DNA of 64,000 nucleotides from Blastopirellula sp. J2-11 (GTDB lineage Bacteria > Planctomycetota > Planctomycetia > Pirellulales > Pirellulaceae). Made by a program: the position numbers and the translations under genes. The stretch's first letter is position 1, and each line of letters opens with the position of its first letter. Of the stretch, positions 1 to 7,925 are shown piece by piece. Location: positions 186,001 through 250,000 of the forward strand of contig NZ_CP097384.1 in assembly GCF_024584705.1 (NCBI RefSeq), in the 5' to 3' direction. The notes beneath the pieces are model-generated. The model made no database searches. It saw only the letters and a program-made list of their open reading frames with translations, and was not told the DNA's origin.

Positions 1-2
1 TC

Positions 3-1415
3 ATCCTCTATGCGGATGATATGGGCTACGGCGACATGGGCGCCAACAATCCAAGCTCCAAGATTCCAACACCCAATCTCGATCGCTTGGCGAGCGAAGG
101 GATGCGTTTTACTGACGCGCATAGCTCTTCCGGCATTTGCACTCCCAGTCGTTACGCGCTGCTGACAGGACGATTTCATTGGCGCAAATTTCACGGCATC
201 GTCAATTCGTTCGACGCGCCGGTTCTCGAGCAGGAAATGACGATTCCTGAACTGCTGAAAGAAAAAGGATATCGAACCGCCTGCATCGGCAAGTGGCACC
301 TTGGTTGGAACTGGGACGAGATTCGCAACCAAGACGTGAAGCCGGAAAAGGATCAACGCGGTCGCGACATCTATTCGCCTGCGGCGTTCGACTGGTCGAA
401 GCCGATCAGCGGCGGGCCGTTGTCGCACGGGTTCGATTATTACTTTGGCGATGACGTGCCGAACTTCCCACCCTACGCTTGGTTTGAGAATGATCGGGTC
501 ATCACCGAGCCGACCGAGCCGCTCAGCATCACGCCGAAAACGGCCGAAGGATCGTGGGAAGCGCGGCCCGGTCCGATGGTGAAAGACTGGGACTTTTATC
601 AGGTCGTGCCCCGTTTGACGGAGCGAACGGTCGAGTGGATCGGCCAACAGAAAGAGAAGCAGGGCCCCTTCTTTTTGTACGTGCCGTTCAATTCGCCCCA
701 TGCGCCGATCGTGCCGACCGAAGAATTTCGCGGCAAATCCAAAGCCGGCGGCTTTGGCGACTATGTAGTGCAGACCGACGACAACATCGGCCGTATTTTA
801 AAAGCCCTCGACGAAAATGGTTTCGGCGAAAACACGCTGGTGATCTTCACCGCCGACAACGGCGCCGAGCGTTACGCCTATGATCGCGTTCGCAACTTCG
901 ATCATTGGAGTTCGGCTCCGCTGCGCGGCGTGAAGCGTGATTTGTACGAAGGGGGACATCATGTCCCGATGATTGTGAAGTGGCCTGCTCAGGTGCAGCC
1001 CGACACGACCAGCGATGCGCTGGTCAGCCAGGTCGATCTGCTGGCGAGCGTCGCGGAGATCGTCGGGTTTGAATTGCCGCAGGGCGCCGCTGACGACAGT
1101 TACAGTTTGCTGAAAGTCTGGAAAGAGAACGACGCGAGCCCGCGTCAGAGTATCGTTCATAACACGATGGCCGGCCGCTTTGCGATCCGCGACGGCGATT
1201 GGGTGCTGATCGCAGCAAAGACCGGCGCTCATAGCAAGGTCCCTGCTTGGTTCGACAAAGAACGAGGCTATACCGAGGATGGTTTGCCAGGCGAACTGTA
1301 CAACCTGAAGCTGGACATCGCTCAAATGCATAATCTGTACGCCGACCAACCAGAAAAGGTGAAAGAGCTGACGGAGCGGATGAATCAGATTCAAGCAAAA
1401 GGACAAGTGCGCTAA
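3..1415 (+). CDS. Sulfatase (5'-truncated by window edge)
   Basis: Type I sulfatase that hydrolyses sulfate esters, probably on polysaccharides, in periplasm or outside. The reading frame is open to the window edge, so the true start and signal peptide lie upstream. The fragment opens inside the N-terminal metal site (YADDMGYGD; both Asp present). The formylglycine signature CTPSR follows, with its Cys codon at 138-140; that Cys must be oxidised by a maturation enzyme. GKWHLGW and a TADNGAE motif, which supplies late metal ligands, are also present, and the C-terminus (LYNLKLDIAQMHNLY) is typical. A GTAG-headed palindrome lies 6 bp after the stop. The family is certain; the substrate cannot be read from the sequence. 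Confidence 0.95.
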   Translation: MLYADDMGYGDMGANNPSSKIPTPNLDRLASEGMRFTDAHSSSGICTPSRYALLTGRFHWRKFHGIVNSFDAPVLEQEMTIPELLKEKGYRTACIGKWHLGWNWDEIRNQDVKPEKDQRGRDIYSPAAFDWSKPISGGPLSHGFDYYFGDDVPNFPPYAWFENDRVITEPTEPLSITPKTAEGSWEARPGPMVKDWDFYQVVPRLTERTVEWIGQQKEKQGPFFLYVPFNSPHAPIVPTEEFRGKSKAGGFGDYVVQTDDNIGRILKALDENGFGENTLVIFTADNGAERYAYDRVRNFDHWSSAPLRGVKRDLYEGGHHVPMIVKWPAQVQPDTTSDALVSQVDLLASVAEIVGFELPQGAADDSYSLLKVWKENDASPRQSIVHNTMAGRFAIRDGDWVLIAAKTGAHSKVPAWFDKERGYTEDGLPGELYNLKLDIAQMHNLYADQPEKVKELTERMNQIQAKGQVR

Positions 1416-1420
1416 GCGTC

Positions 1421-1441
1421 GTAGGGAAGGCCGTGCCTGCC
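1421..1441 (+). repeat. REP-like GTAG-headed palindrome
   Basis: GTAG (1421-1424) is followed by a 17-nt imperfect palindrome GGAAGGCCGTGCCTGCC (1425-1441). Same head-plus-palindrome layout and nearly the same sequence as copies at 4596-4616 and 50577-50597. REP elements mobilised by RAYT transposases have this architecture; the link to the RAYT gene at 4.1 kb is inferred. Confidence 0.5.
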
Positions 1442-1610
1442 GCGGAATCATTTTTCAGCATGCGGGCTTCCTCGGCAAAGGGGGTGACGCCCAAGGCGAG
1501 TTTCGGAACGAATCGAACCACGTTTTTTCGAGCGTCACAACCTGCTGACGAATCAAATTTGGCCGCACGAAATCATGGCCGTCGAGTTTCAGAAATCAAC
1601 GTAGTGCTAG

Positions 1611-2354
1611 GTGACTCACTCGATGGGCGAATCTGTCAAAACAGTTTTGACGCTGCTGCTCGTCGGTTCGGTATTGATCGCGTCGATCGCGTGGTGGCAT
1701 GACCAACCGAACGAAGTCGTGTGGTCGGCGCGCATCGGCTTTTCCTTGTTCGCGGCGGCGTTGTTCTCCGTATTGGTCCGACGCAGGCGCCCGCAAGATC
1801 TGGCGACCGATTACCTGGCGGTATTCGGGGCTCGGTATTTCAACCGAGATGGGTTTTGCTTTGATATCGACGCCAGCGCCGACGACGGGATCTGCTATCT
1901 CATCGTCGCTTACCAAAGTCAATACTCCAAGCGATCCGAGGGGCGAATCGCGATTCGTCCCACATCGAGCTCCTGGATGTCACGACCGCAATTTGCGTCG
2001 ATCTGCGTCGACCTGGCGATCAATCCGGGTGAGTACGGCGTTCTTCGTCTGCCGGTTCCCGTTCCCAAAAAGATGCAGGGAAAAACAGTATCGTTCGAGA
2101 TGGGAGCAGCGGTCTGTTATCCCGATGGAAAAGGAGAACGGCTGCGCTTTGCCGACGGGGTGCTCCTGCGCGACAATCAAGAGTTTGGCGATACGTTCAC
2201 AACAGAGATTTTGGATTCCGCGGCGGCGGCAAGTCGGTTGGTATTGACGAGTCCGACTGTCATTCGCGTGTTGCTTCCTGCTGAAGTCGCAACCGAATTC
2301 AACGGCGATCAAACCATCGAACGCGAAACGGCTTGGACGTATATTTCGGAATAG
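1611..2354 (+). CDS. Hypothetical membrane-anchored protein
   Basis: Unrecognised protein of 247 residues from GTG 1611, or 243 from ATG 1623, which is the more usual codon and starts MGESVKTVL. Two hydrophobic segments sit near the N-terminus (about residues 10-26 and 39-56), followed by RRRRP, so the remaining soluble domain of about 190 residues is probably cytoplasmic under the positive-inside rule. The soluble part is mixed alpha/beta with no catalytic signature I can name. It stands alone between the sulfatase and the acetylesterase on the same strand. Confidence 0.6.
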   Translation: MTHSMGESVKTVLTLLLVGSVLIASIAWWHDQPNEVVWSARIGFSLFAAALFSVLVRRRRPQDLATDYLAVFGARYFNRDGFCFDIDASADDGICYLIVAYQSQYSKRSEGRIAIRPTSSSWMSRPQFASICVDLAINPGEYGVLRLPVPVPKKMQGKTVSFEMGAAVCYPDGKGERLRFADGVLLRDNQEFGDTFTTEILDSAAAASRLVLTSPTVIRVLLPAEVATEFNGDQTIERETAWTYISE

Positions 2355-2441
2355 GCGTGGTCTACGTGCGCTGTAGCGAGGCGTAGACGGGTCAACTACA
2401 GTGAAGGGCTTCCCGCCCATCTTCCTCTCGGAGTTCTTCCT

Positions 2442-3323
2442 ATGCTCGCTTTGCGTTTGTTTGTCGCCGGCTTGATGCTGACCAACGCAGCAGTTTCGCT
2501 TGCCGCACAGCCGCACGTCTATCTCCTTTCTGGCCAGTCGAACATGCAAGGGATCGGCATGCTTGCTGATTTGCCCGAGAGCGTACCGCACGAGATGCCG
2601 CACGCGTTCTTTTGGAATGGTAAGACGTTCGAGCCGCTTGTGCTGGGACAAACGAAGATCTCGACAAGGGCCGGCGAATTTGGTCCGGAGGTTGGTTTCG
2701 CGTTACAGATGGCGAGCGCTGAGCACCCGGTCTATCTGATCAAGTATCACGCGAGCGGGATGCCGCTCTATCATGGTTGGAACGGCGGAACCTGGGCGGG
2801 GACCGAACCGGGGCCGAAACGCCGCAACTTCTATCCAGGTATTACGGCCGCCGATCCGAATGTCGGCAAGCTCTATCAACAGATGCTCGCGATGTATCGC
2901 AAGGGTTTGACCCAACTCGCCAAGCAAGGGGAAGAGCCGCAGGTGAAAGGTTTTCTTTGGATGCAAGGTGAAATGGACGCCAAAGGGGAGCAGTCGGCCA
3001 TCACCTATGCCGCCAATCTAAAACGACTGCGCGATCGTTTGGCCGCTGATCTAAAGCTCGACGCCAACCTCCCGATGGTTTACGGACAAGTATTGCCGCA
3101 CGAACCGGCGCATGCTCGTTTCACGCATCGGATCGAAACGCGACAGCAGATGGCCGACGCCGATGCGGACTCCGGCAAACCAGAAGCGATCGCCAACGCC
3201 AAGATGGTTTCGACCGACGGTTTTGAAATGTTGCCAGACACGGTTCATTACAGCGCCCAAGGACAGCTTCAACTAGGCGAAGCGATGGCCGCTGCAATGA
3301 AACCGTTGGTCAACGCAAAATAG
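2442..3323 (+). CDS. Sialate O-acetylesterase-like (CE6/SASA) esterase
   Basis: SGNH-fold carbohydrate acetylesterase of 293 residues, predicted to remove O-acetyl groups from sugars outside the cytoplasm. A signal peptide covers residues 1-22 (cleavage near SLAAQ). Block I is LLSGQSNMQG, with the nucleophile Ser in GQSNM; GFLWMQGEMDA is the usual second block; the C-terminal DTVHYSAQGQ supplies the Asp and His of the triad. Length is normal for the family. Together with the sulfatase upstream it fits removal of substituents from algal or animal glycans. Family call is firm; the exact acetylated substrate is unknown. Confidence 0.88.
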   Translation: MLALRLFVAGLMLTNAAVSLAAQPHVYLLSGQSNMQGIGMLADLPESVPHEMPHAFFWNGKTFEPLVLGQTKISTRAGEFGPEVGFALQMASAEHPVYLIKYHASGMPLYHGWNGGTWAGTEPGPKRRNFYPGITAADPNVGKLYQQMLAMYRKGLTQLAKQGEEPQVKGFLWMQGEMDAKGEQSAITYAANLKRLRDRLAADLKLDANLPMVYGQVLPHEPAHARFTHRIETRQQMADADADSGKPEAIANAKMVSTDGFEMLPDTVHYSAQGQLQLGEAMAAAMKPLVNAK

Positions 3324-3354
3324 GGCAAGGCTTGCCGCCGTGCTTCTCATTTGA

Positions 3355-3693
3355 CTACGCGTGCACGCCGGTCAACGCGCGGCATTCGTGGGCGCAGCGA
3401 CGACACGCTTCGGCACACTTCTGGCAATGGTCCATCTCATGCTTTCCGCATTCGGCCGCACAAGCGTCGCAGATCTTGGCGCAAACGTCGCAAACTTCTT
3501 CGATAAAGAGCGAGCCGCGACTCATAAACGCGGCCGCCATCCAGCACGCTTCGGCACAGTCGCGATCCGTTTGAATGCAGGCGGCCATCGGCGTGACGTC
3601 GCTCTCGCGCAAACAAGATTGGGCGCAGTGCTCGCACGCATGGGCGCAACGAATACAAGTTTCGATACAGTCACGGATTTTATCGGTCGACAT
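3355..3693 (-). CDS. Four-helix-bundle copper-storage protein (Csp3-like)
   Basis: A 112-residue protein with 19 cysteines, most in CxxC/CxxxC spacing along predicted helices (for example CIETCIRCAHACEHCAQSC and CQKCAEACRRCAHEC). This matches the DUF326/Csp family, in which Cys side chains line the core of a four-helix bundle and bind many Cu(I) ions. No signal peptide or Tat motif is visible, so it should be cytosolic (Csp3 type) rather than the exported Csp1 type. The start is supported by an AAGGAGAAGAG ribosome site just before ATG 3693. No copper pump or copper regulator adjoins it. Confidence 0.85.
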   Translation of the reverse strand: MSTDKIRDCIETCIRCAHACEHCAQSCLRESDVTPMAACIQTDRDCAEACWMAAAFMSRGSLFIEEVCDVCAKICDACAAECGKHEMDHCQKCAEACRRCAHECRALTGVHA

Positions 3694-4098
3694 TCTCTTC
3701 TCCTTGGGTACGCCAAGATTGCAAAGTGTTCAGGCGCACTTGCGCCGTTTGACTTCGATCTGCAAACAACGCGCCAGACTTCCCGGTCATCGCGAGATCA
3801 TCGTAAGTTGCTGGCAATGGAAACGATAGTCGTAGGCGGCAGGTGGATCGTTTCTCTTGTGGGTGAACGAGGATGCGTTGGCGACGACCGCGCTGAACGC
3901 TGGGCGTTCGCCGGATGATCGAAAAAACAGAGAAGAGCGGTCGAATTCGTAGCGCTTTTCGACAAAGCAAAAAAGACGCATTTGCGAATTCGAATGCGAA
4001 AGAATGCGGCGAAAATTCGTGCCTGATGCGTGATTTTGTTGCACTGCAGCGATATAGTAATAGGAGAGATTCGCTCTAAGTTTTGCTTTTCGATACGC
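3694..4098. other. Intergenic region between divergent genes, nothing recognised
   Basis: 405 bp between the copper-storage gene (minus) and the RAYT gene (plus). Lower GC than the surroundings toward 3900-4080. It must hold both promoters. I see no convincing ORF, hairpin terminator or repeat. Confidence 0.5.
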
Positions 4099-4578
4099 AT
4101 GATGACTGATTCATTTCTTCCAACGGCTTCGTCGCCGACACTCGCCTATTTACTGACTTGGGTGACGCAGGGAACATGGTCGCCCGGTCGGCGACATGGT
4201 TGGACGCTAGGGGAAACGCAAGTTACGCTTGCCGTATCGCGAGGCCGAAACGGAGCGGCAAGATCGCGAGCTATTTCGTTATCGCTGCAACAGCGCGAAC
4301 GGGTCGAACAAGCGATTCGCGACTGTTGCGAAACCGAGCAGTGGAATCTCATCGCCGCCAACTGCCGTTCGAATCATGCGCATGCGATTGTAAACGCCAC
4401 GGCTGATCCTCATGAGATCTTGCGAGAACTGCAAACAACGTCGTCGCAGCAGTTGAACAAAACAGACTTGCCGCGCGAAACCTGGTGGGAAGCAGGGGGG
4501 AACGTGCGATCGCTGAAGAAGGAAGCAGGTTTGGAAGCGGCGACTTTTTATGTGGGCGTGATATTGCAGCGGATGTGA
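4099..4578 (+). CDS. RAYT-like Y1 (IS200-type) transposase
   Basis: REP-associated tyrosine transposase-like protein, 159 residues from ATG 4099 (a second ATG follows at 4102). The Y1 HUH nuclease layout is visible: an early strand AYLLTWVTQGTW, the metal-binding HxH in NLIAANCRSNHAHAIV, then WWEAGGNVRSLKKEAGLEAATFYV, where Tyr of TFYV is the candidate nucleophile. It is single-copy here, without IS200/IS605 ends or tnpB, as in domesticated RAYTs that act on REP palindromes. The C-terminus is slightly short compared with many family members. A GTAG-headed palindrome lies 18 bp past the stop codon, a good candidate substrate. Family confidence is high; activity is uncertain. Confidence 0.78.
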   Translation: MMTDSFLPTASSPTLAYLLTWVTQGTWSPGRRHGWTLGETQVTLAVSRGRNGAARSRAISLSLQQRERVEQAIRDCCETEQWNLIAANCRSNHAHAIVNATADPHEILRELQTTSSQQLNKTDLPRETWWEAGGNVRSLKKEAGLEAATFYVGVILQRM

Positions 4579-4595
4579 TCGTGCGTGGTTTGCTT

Positions 4596-4616
4596 GGCAG
4601 CCGCGGCCTGCCCTAC
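4596..4616 (-). repeat. REP-like GTAG-headed palindrome next to RAYT
   Basis: On the minus strand GTAG (from 4616) is followed by an imperfect palindrome; the plus strand reads GGCAGCCGCGGCCTGCC then CTAC. It starts 18 bp after the RAYT stop. Related copies lie at 1421-1441 and 50577-50597. Confidence 0.55.
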
Positions 4617-5293
4617 GATTTGTGCGCGGCCCAAGTCCAGTGGCGATCGCTCGTGACTTGAACGGTTTCGGGGGCGAAGCCGAGGGGAGTGATAAGCTCG
4701 CGAATCTCATCGATCGTCAATGCGGCTCGGAGCGAATCGCCGAAGAGTCGGCGCTCGGTTTCGTTGATTCCACCGTAAGTTTCCACCAGAAGCTTCAGTT
4801 CTTCTTCACTCTGAGGCCGCAGCAAGTCGCGGACGAAGATCATCCCCTGCGGTCGCGCCACACGGACGATCTCTTGCAACGTCGGCAGCGGATTTTCTAG
4901 GTGATGGACGATGCTGTTGGAGATCACCAAGTCAAACATCTCATTTTCATAACCAGTGTCAGCCGCATCGATATGCGCCAGCTGAATCCGGTCGAGCATG
5001 CCGTCCATGTCGACGTTCGCTTTCGCCAATGTCAGCATCGCGGTTGACATGTCGATCGCCATCACCCGCGCCATCGGCAATTTCTGGCAAATCGCGATCG
5101 GAATCAATGCGGTGCCGGTACCGACATCCAGCACGTCATGGTGCGAACCATCGGTCGTGGGCGGATCGAGTGGAAAGGTTGTGCAGAGATCTTCGACAAA
5201 CTGAGCGTTAACCGCCGAATGATCCATCGCGTCATAGGCCGCCGCTTCTTGCGGATTATCCATCACCTCGTCTTCTAAGATGCGAATGATCAT
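4613..5293 (-). CDS. Class I SAM-dependent methyltransferase
   Basis: A 226-residue Rossmann methyltransferase. Motif I is DVGTGTALIPI (about residues 60-70) with the acidic AdoMet-ribose ligand in MAIDMS; DLVISNSIVHHLENP is the post-motif IV region, and VARPQGMIFVRDLLRPQ is motif VI-like. The substrate is unknown; the fold resembles UbiE/ArsM-type small-molecule methyltransferases. ATG 5293 overlaps the stop of the upstream permease gene (ATGA, 5290-5293), indicating translational coupling. A longer reading frame upstream exists but would run deep into the permease gene, so it is rejected. Confidence 0.85.
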   Translation of the reverse strand: MIIRILEDEVMDNPQEAAAYDAMDHSAVNAQFVEDLCTTFPLDPPTTDGSHHDVLDVGTGTALIPIAICQKLPMARVMAIDMSTAMLTLAKANVDMDGMLDRIQLAHIDAADTGYENEMFDLVISNSIVHHLENPLPTLQEIVRVARPQGMIFVRDLLRPQSEEELKLLVETYGGINETERRLFGDSLRAALTIDEIRELITPLGFAPETVQVTSDRHWTWAAHKS

Positions 5294-7023
5294 GTCGTCT
5301 CTTTCCAATCGTCTTTCGATTCTAGCTCGGGCGATTCTTCCGATCGGCAAAAGTGGAAGAGGACCAACACCACCGCTGCCGATAAATAGGCGGCCAGCAT
5401 ATAGACCGGCGTTTGGCCCGCTGAAGTCGCCGGAAATTGTTCGACCGCCCAAGGCAATACTACCGGGCTTCCCGGCAATGGGGAATGGATCACCCCGAAG
5501 AGGGCGAACAGTCCGGATGTTGCGAAGAACCCGGCCGCTGTTAGCAAACGGCGATCAATAATCATCGCCAGCGCTGACCCCCACATCAAACTGGTGAGGA
5601 TGAACCCGCCGGAAAGCATCCGTAGCGTTTGCAGTTTTACCCCGAGCGGGCCAAAGAAGTTGCCCTGCGAGATCGACTGAATCGTCTCAGCCGAGGCTTT
5701 CACTTTATCGAGCCCGGCGGTGTCGGCCGGTAGTTGCTCGATCGCCGCCATCAACTGTGCCGACTGCCCCATGTATTGCCCCTGGGCGTCGTCCACAAAG
5801 ACCAGCACCAGCGCCGCCAACGCGGGTACGCAGGCGAGCGATACTGCCGCGTAATGCTTCTTGGAAGTCGCGAGAAAGCTTTGTGCGGTGATCTCAAGCC
5901 CGATGAAGACCAGGATTGGGAAGACCGTCGACTTGGGAACAAGCCAGTAGAGATAGCCGAAGTAGCCAAGCGTGCCGGCTCCTCCCACAAAGATCGCCGT
6001 CGCCAGCACATAGGCCGATCGGCCTCCCATCGCTTTGTACGCCGGATGTCCGATGTAGGGCGTCGTTTGAATGACGCCGCCGCACAGTCCGGCGATCAAC
6101 GTGGCGATCGCTTCGACCAGAATGATGCGGTCGGTATCGTACTCGTCGCCGACCGCCGCAGCGCTTTCGACGCAATCGATGCCGCCGATGACAGTTCCCA
6201 ACGCGAATGGAATCACCACCGGCAGGTAATGGAGCGCATCGCCAAACTGCGCGATCCAGCCAAACCGAAAGACCGCCAGCCAATCAGTCGGCAGCAGGCC
6301 TTCGCGCGGATCAAACGGCATCTCTTCCTGCGCCGCGCCCAAGATCCCGAGCCCCGACATCACGTAATAGATCGTCCCCGCGATCAGCAGCGCCGCCAGG
6401 GCGCCGGGGATCTGCTTGGGCAAACCGATGCGAGCGACCAAGGTGGTCAAGATAATCGCCAGCGCCGTCATGCCGACGACCGGGTAATGCATCGCTTCGA
6501 CGAACGGCAGAAAGCTGATCAGCACGAGCGCTACCGCCGCTAGCGAGCCGAGCAATCCGGCCCGCGGGAGGAACTTGCGGATCCAACCTGACCCGAAGGC
6601 GCACAATACCTTGAACAAGCCGCTGATGACGATCGAGCAAATCCCGATGTGCCACGTATAAACAGCGGCCTCTTCGACATTGAGTTGTAAAATGTGCTGA
6701 GCGTGGTTAAAGGCCGGTCCCAAGACAAAGAAGACCATGCCAAACGTGCTGGGCGTGTCGAGCCCTAAAGGCATAGCGGTTACGTCGTTACGTCCAGTTC
6801 TCTTGGCCAGCGCGAGGGCCATGAAGAAGAAGGCCAGGTCCCCGACAAACACGCCGATCGCGGTTCCCGGAGCCATGTGCGAGATCGCGAAGTTTGTAGG
6901 AAAGTTAAAAACCGTTGCTAGCAGTCCAATCGTTAAAAGCAGATCGGCGATGTTATCTAACATCAAGCCAAAGAACGCGTTAACGTCGCCAGCAGCCGCC
7001 CAACGGGGATGCTTATTTGTCAT
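5290..7023 (-). CDS. NCS2-family permease (AzgA/xanthine-uracil type)
   Basis: Integral membrane transporter of 577 residues with about 12-14 hydrophobic segments, related to the nucleobase:cation symporter-2 family. Recognisable parts are the N-terminal GDVNAFFGLMLDNIADLLL, a conserved TAMPLGLDTPSTFG stretch and the central GGIDCVESAAAVGDEYDTD, all like AzgA-type purine permeases. A loop around residues 425-465 is longer than usual and hydrophilic. ATG 7023 (MTNKHPRW) is preferred over an upstream GTG at 7041. It ends in a four-base overlap with the methyltransferase gene, so the two are co-translated. The substrate is inferred only from the family. Confidence 0.82.
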   Translation of the reverse strand: MTNKHPRWAAAGDVNAFFGLMLDNIADLLLTIGLLATVFNFPTNFAISHMAPGTAIGVFVGDLAFFFMALALAKRTGRNDVTAMPLGLDTPSTFGMVFFVLGPAFNHAQHILQLNVEEAAVYTWHIGICSIVISGLFKVLCAFGSGWIRKFLPRAGLLGSLAAVALVLISFLPFVEAMHYPVVGMTALAIILTTLVARIGLPKQIPGALAALLIAGTIYYVMSGLGILGAAQEEMPFDPREGLLPTDWLAVFRFGWIAQFGDALHYLPVVIPFALGTVIGGIDCVESAAAVGDEYDTDRIILVEAIATLIAGLCGGVIQTTPYIGHPAYKAMGGRSAYVLATAIFVGGAGTLGYFGYLYWLVPKSTVFPILVFIGLEITAQSFLATSKKHYAAVSLACVPALAALVLVFVDDAQGQYMGQSAQLMAAIEQLPADTAGLDKVKASAETIQSISQGNFFGPLGVKLQTLRMLSGGFILTSLMWGSALAMIIDRRLLTAAGFFATSGLFALFGVIHSPLPGSPVVLPWAVEQFPATSAGQTPVYMLAAYLSAAVVLVLFHFCRSEESPELESKDDWKETT

Positions 7024-7194
7024 TTTTGGCTGCCATGGCACGGTGTTTGCGATTAGTTCGATCGTGAGTTTAGGAGGCTAGTCGCACGCTGTCAAATCGG
7101 CGGATTTTGCTCCTTAAGAGCGTTTGCTGCGATCATTCATGGTAGGATGACCGGCAATCTGATCCGACGACAAGCGAGCGACGATCCAAGAGGA

Positions 7195-7227
7195 CTCCCG
7201 GCAGCCCGGGAGAAATCTGGGCCTTTT
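7195..7227 (+). promoter_or_regulatory. Possible leader hairpins upstream of ECF gene
   Basis: A 7-bp stem CTCCCGG/CCGGGAG (7195-7201 / 7206-7212) overlaps a competing GCCC...GGGC pairing that is followed by five T (7223-7227). This could be an attenuator in the leader of the sigma-factor operon that starts at 7272, or chance in GC-rich DNA. Confidence 0.25.
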
Positions 7228-7271
7228 TGGAATGGATGTCGAACCGTCGCCCACTTGCCGCGTAAGTAATC

Positions 7272-7925
7272 ATGACAGCCACACTTGAAATGACGCAGAG
7301 CGCTTCGGAGTTTACCTACCTCGAACCGATGTCCGACGAAGAATTGATTCTCGGATACCGGGAAACGGGGGATCGTGAGCTATTTGAAAGCCTCGTCAAT
7401 CGCTACGAGCGGGAGTTGTTCAACTACCTGCGACGCTATCTGAATGACGCAGAAATGGCGGAAGACACGTTTCAGGCCACTTTTTTACAAGTGCACCTGA
7501 AGTGTGATTCTTTTGAGGAAGGACGAAGATTCCGTCCTTGGCTCTACACGATCGCTACGAACCAAGCGATCGACGCCCAACGTCGTTCAAAACGGCATCG
7601 CATGGTCAGTTTAGACCGAACCGGTCGCGAAGATTCCGATGATATCGGAGGCTTGGTCGACCTGTTGGTCAGCGGTGAACCGGCTCCTGCTACGCAGATT
7701 GACGATGCCGAGCGCGAGATGTACATGCAAGAGGCAGTCAAGCAATTGCCGGAAACGTTGCAGGAAGTCGTGATCCTGGTTTACTACCAAGGTCTGAAAT
7801 ACCGCGAAGCGGCCGACATCCTGGGCATTCCGGTTGGAACTGTCAAAAGCCGACTGCATTCCGCCGTTCTCAAGCTGACGGAAGCTTGGAACCGCACTTA
7901 CGCCAACAACGACCATGATGCGTGA
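7272..7925 (+). CDS. ECF RNA polymerase sigma factor
   Basis: Extracytoplasmic-function sigma factor, 217 residues, which directs RNA polymerase to stress or envelope promoters. Region 2 is clear: LFESLVNRYERELFNYLRRY, AEDTFQATFLQVH, then RRFRPWLYTIATNQAIDAQRRSKR. Region 4 is VKQLPETLQEVVILVYYQGLKYREAADILGIPVGTVKSRLHSAVLKL, with a helix-turn-helix. The linker between regions 2 and 4 carries an unusual acidic stretch (REDSDDIGGLVDLLVSGEP). The end overlaps the start of the next gene by 8-11 bp, as expected for a sigma/anti-sigma pair. It is the first of three ECF genes in the window. Confidence 0.95.
   Translation: MTATLEMTQSASEFTYLEPMSDEELILGYRETGDRELFESLVNRYERELFNYLRRYLNDAEMAEDTFQATFLQVHLKCDSFEEGRRFRPWLYTIATNQAIDAQRRSKRHRMVSLDRTGREDSDDIGGLVDLLVSGEPAPATQIDDAEREMYMQEAVKQLPETLQEVVILVYYQGLKYREAADILGIPVGTVKSRLHSAVLKLTEAWNRTYANNDHDA

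Noticed and set aside
4030-4098. N-terminal extension of the RAYT gene
   Set aside because: The extra 23 residues are not family-like; tandem ATG codons at 4099/4102 fit better.
7024-7271. Purine riboswitch upstream of the NCS2-type permease
   Set aside because: I looked for the conserved core of purine aptamers in the minus-strand leader (7024 upward) and found no match.
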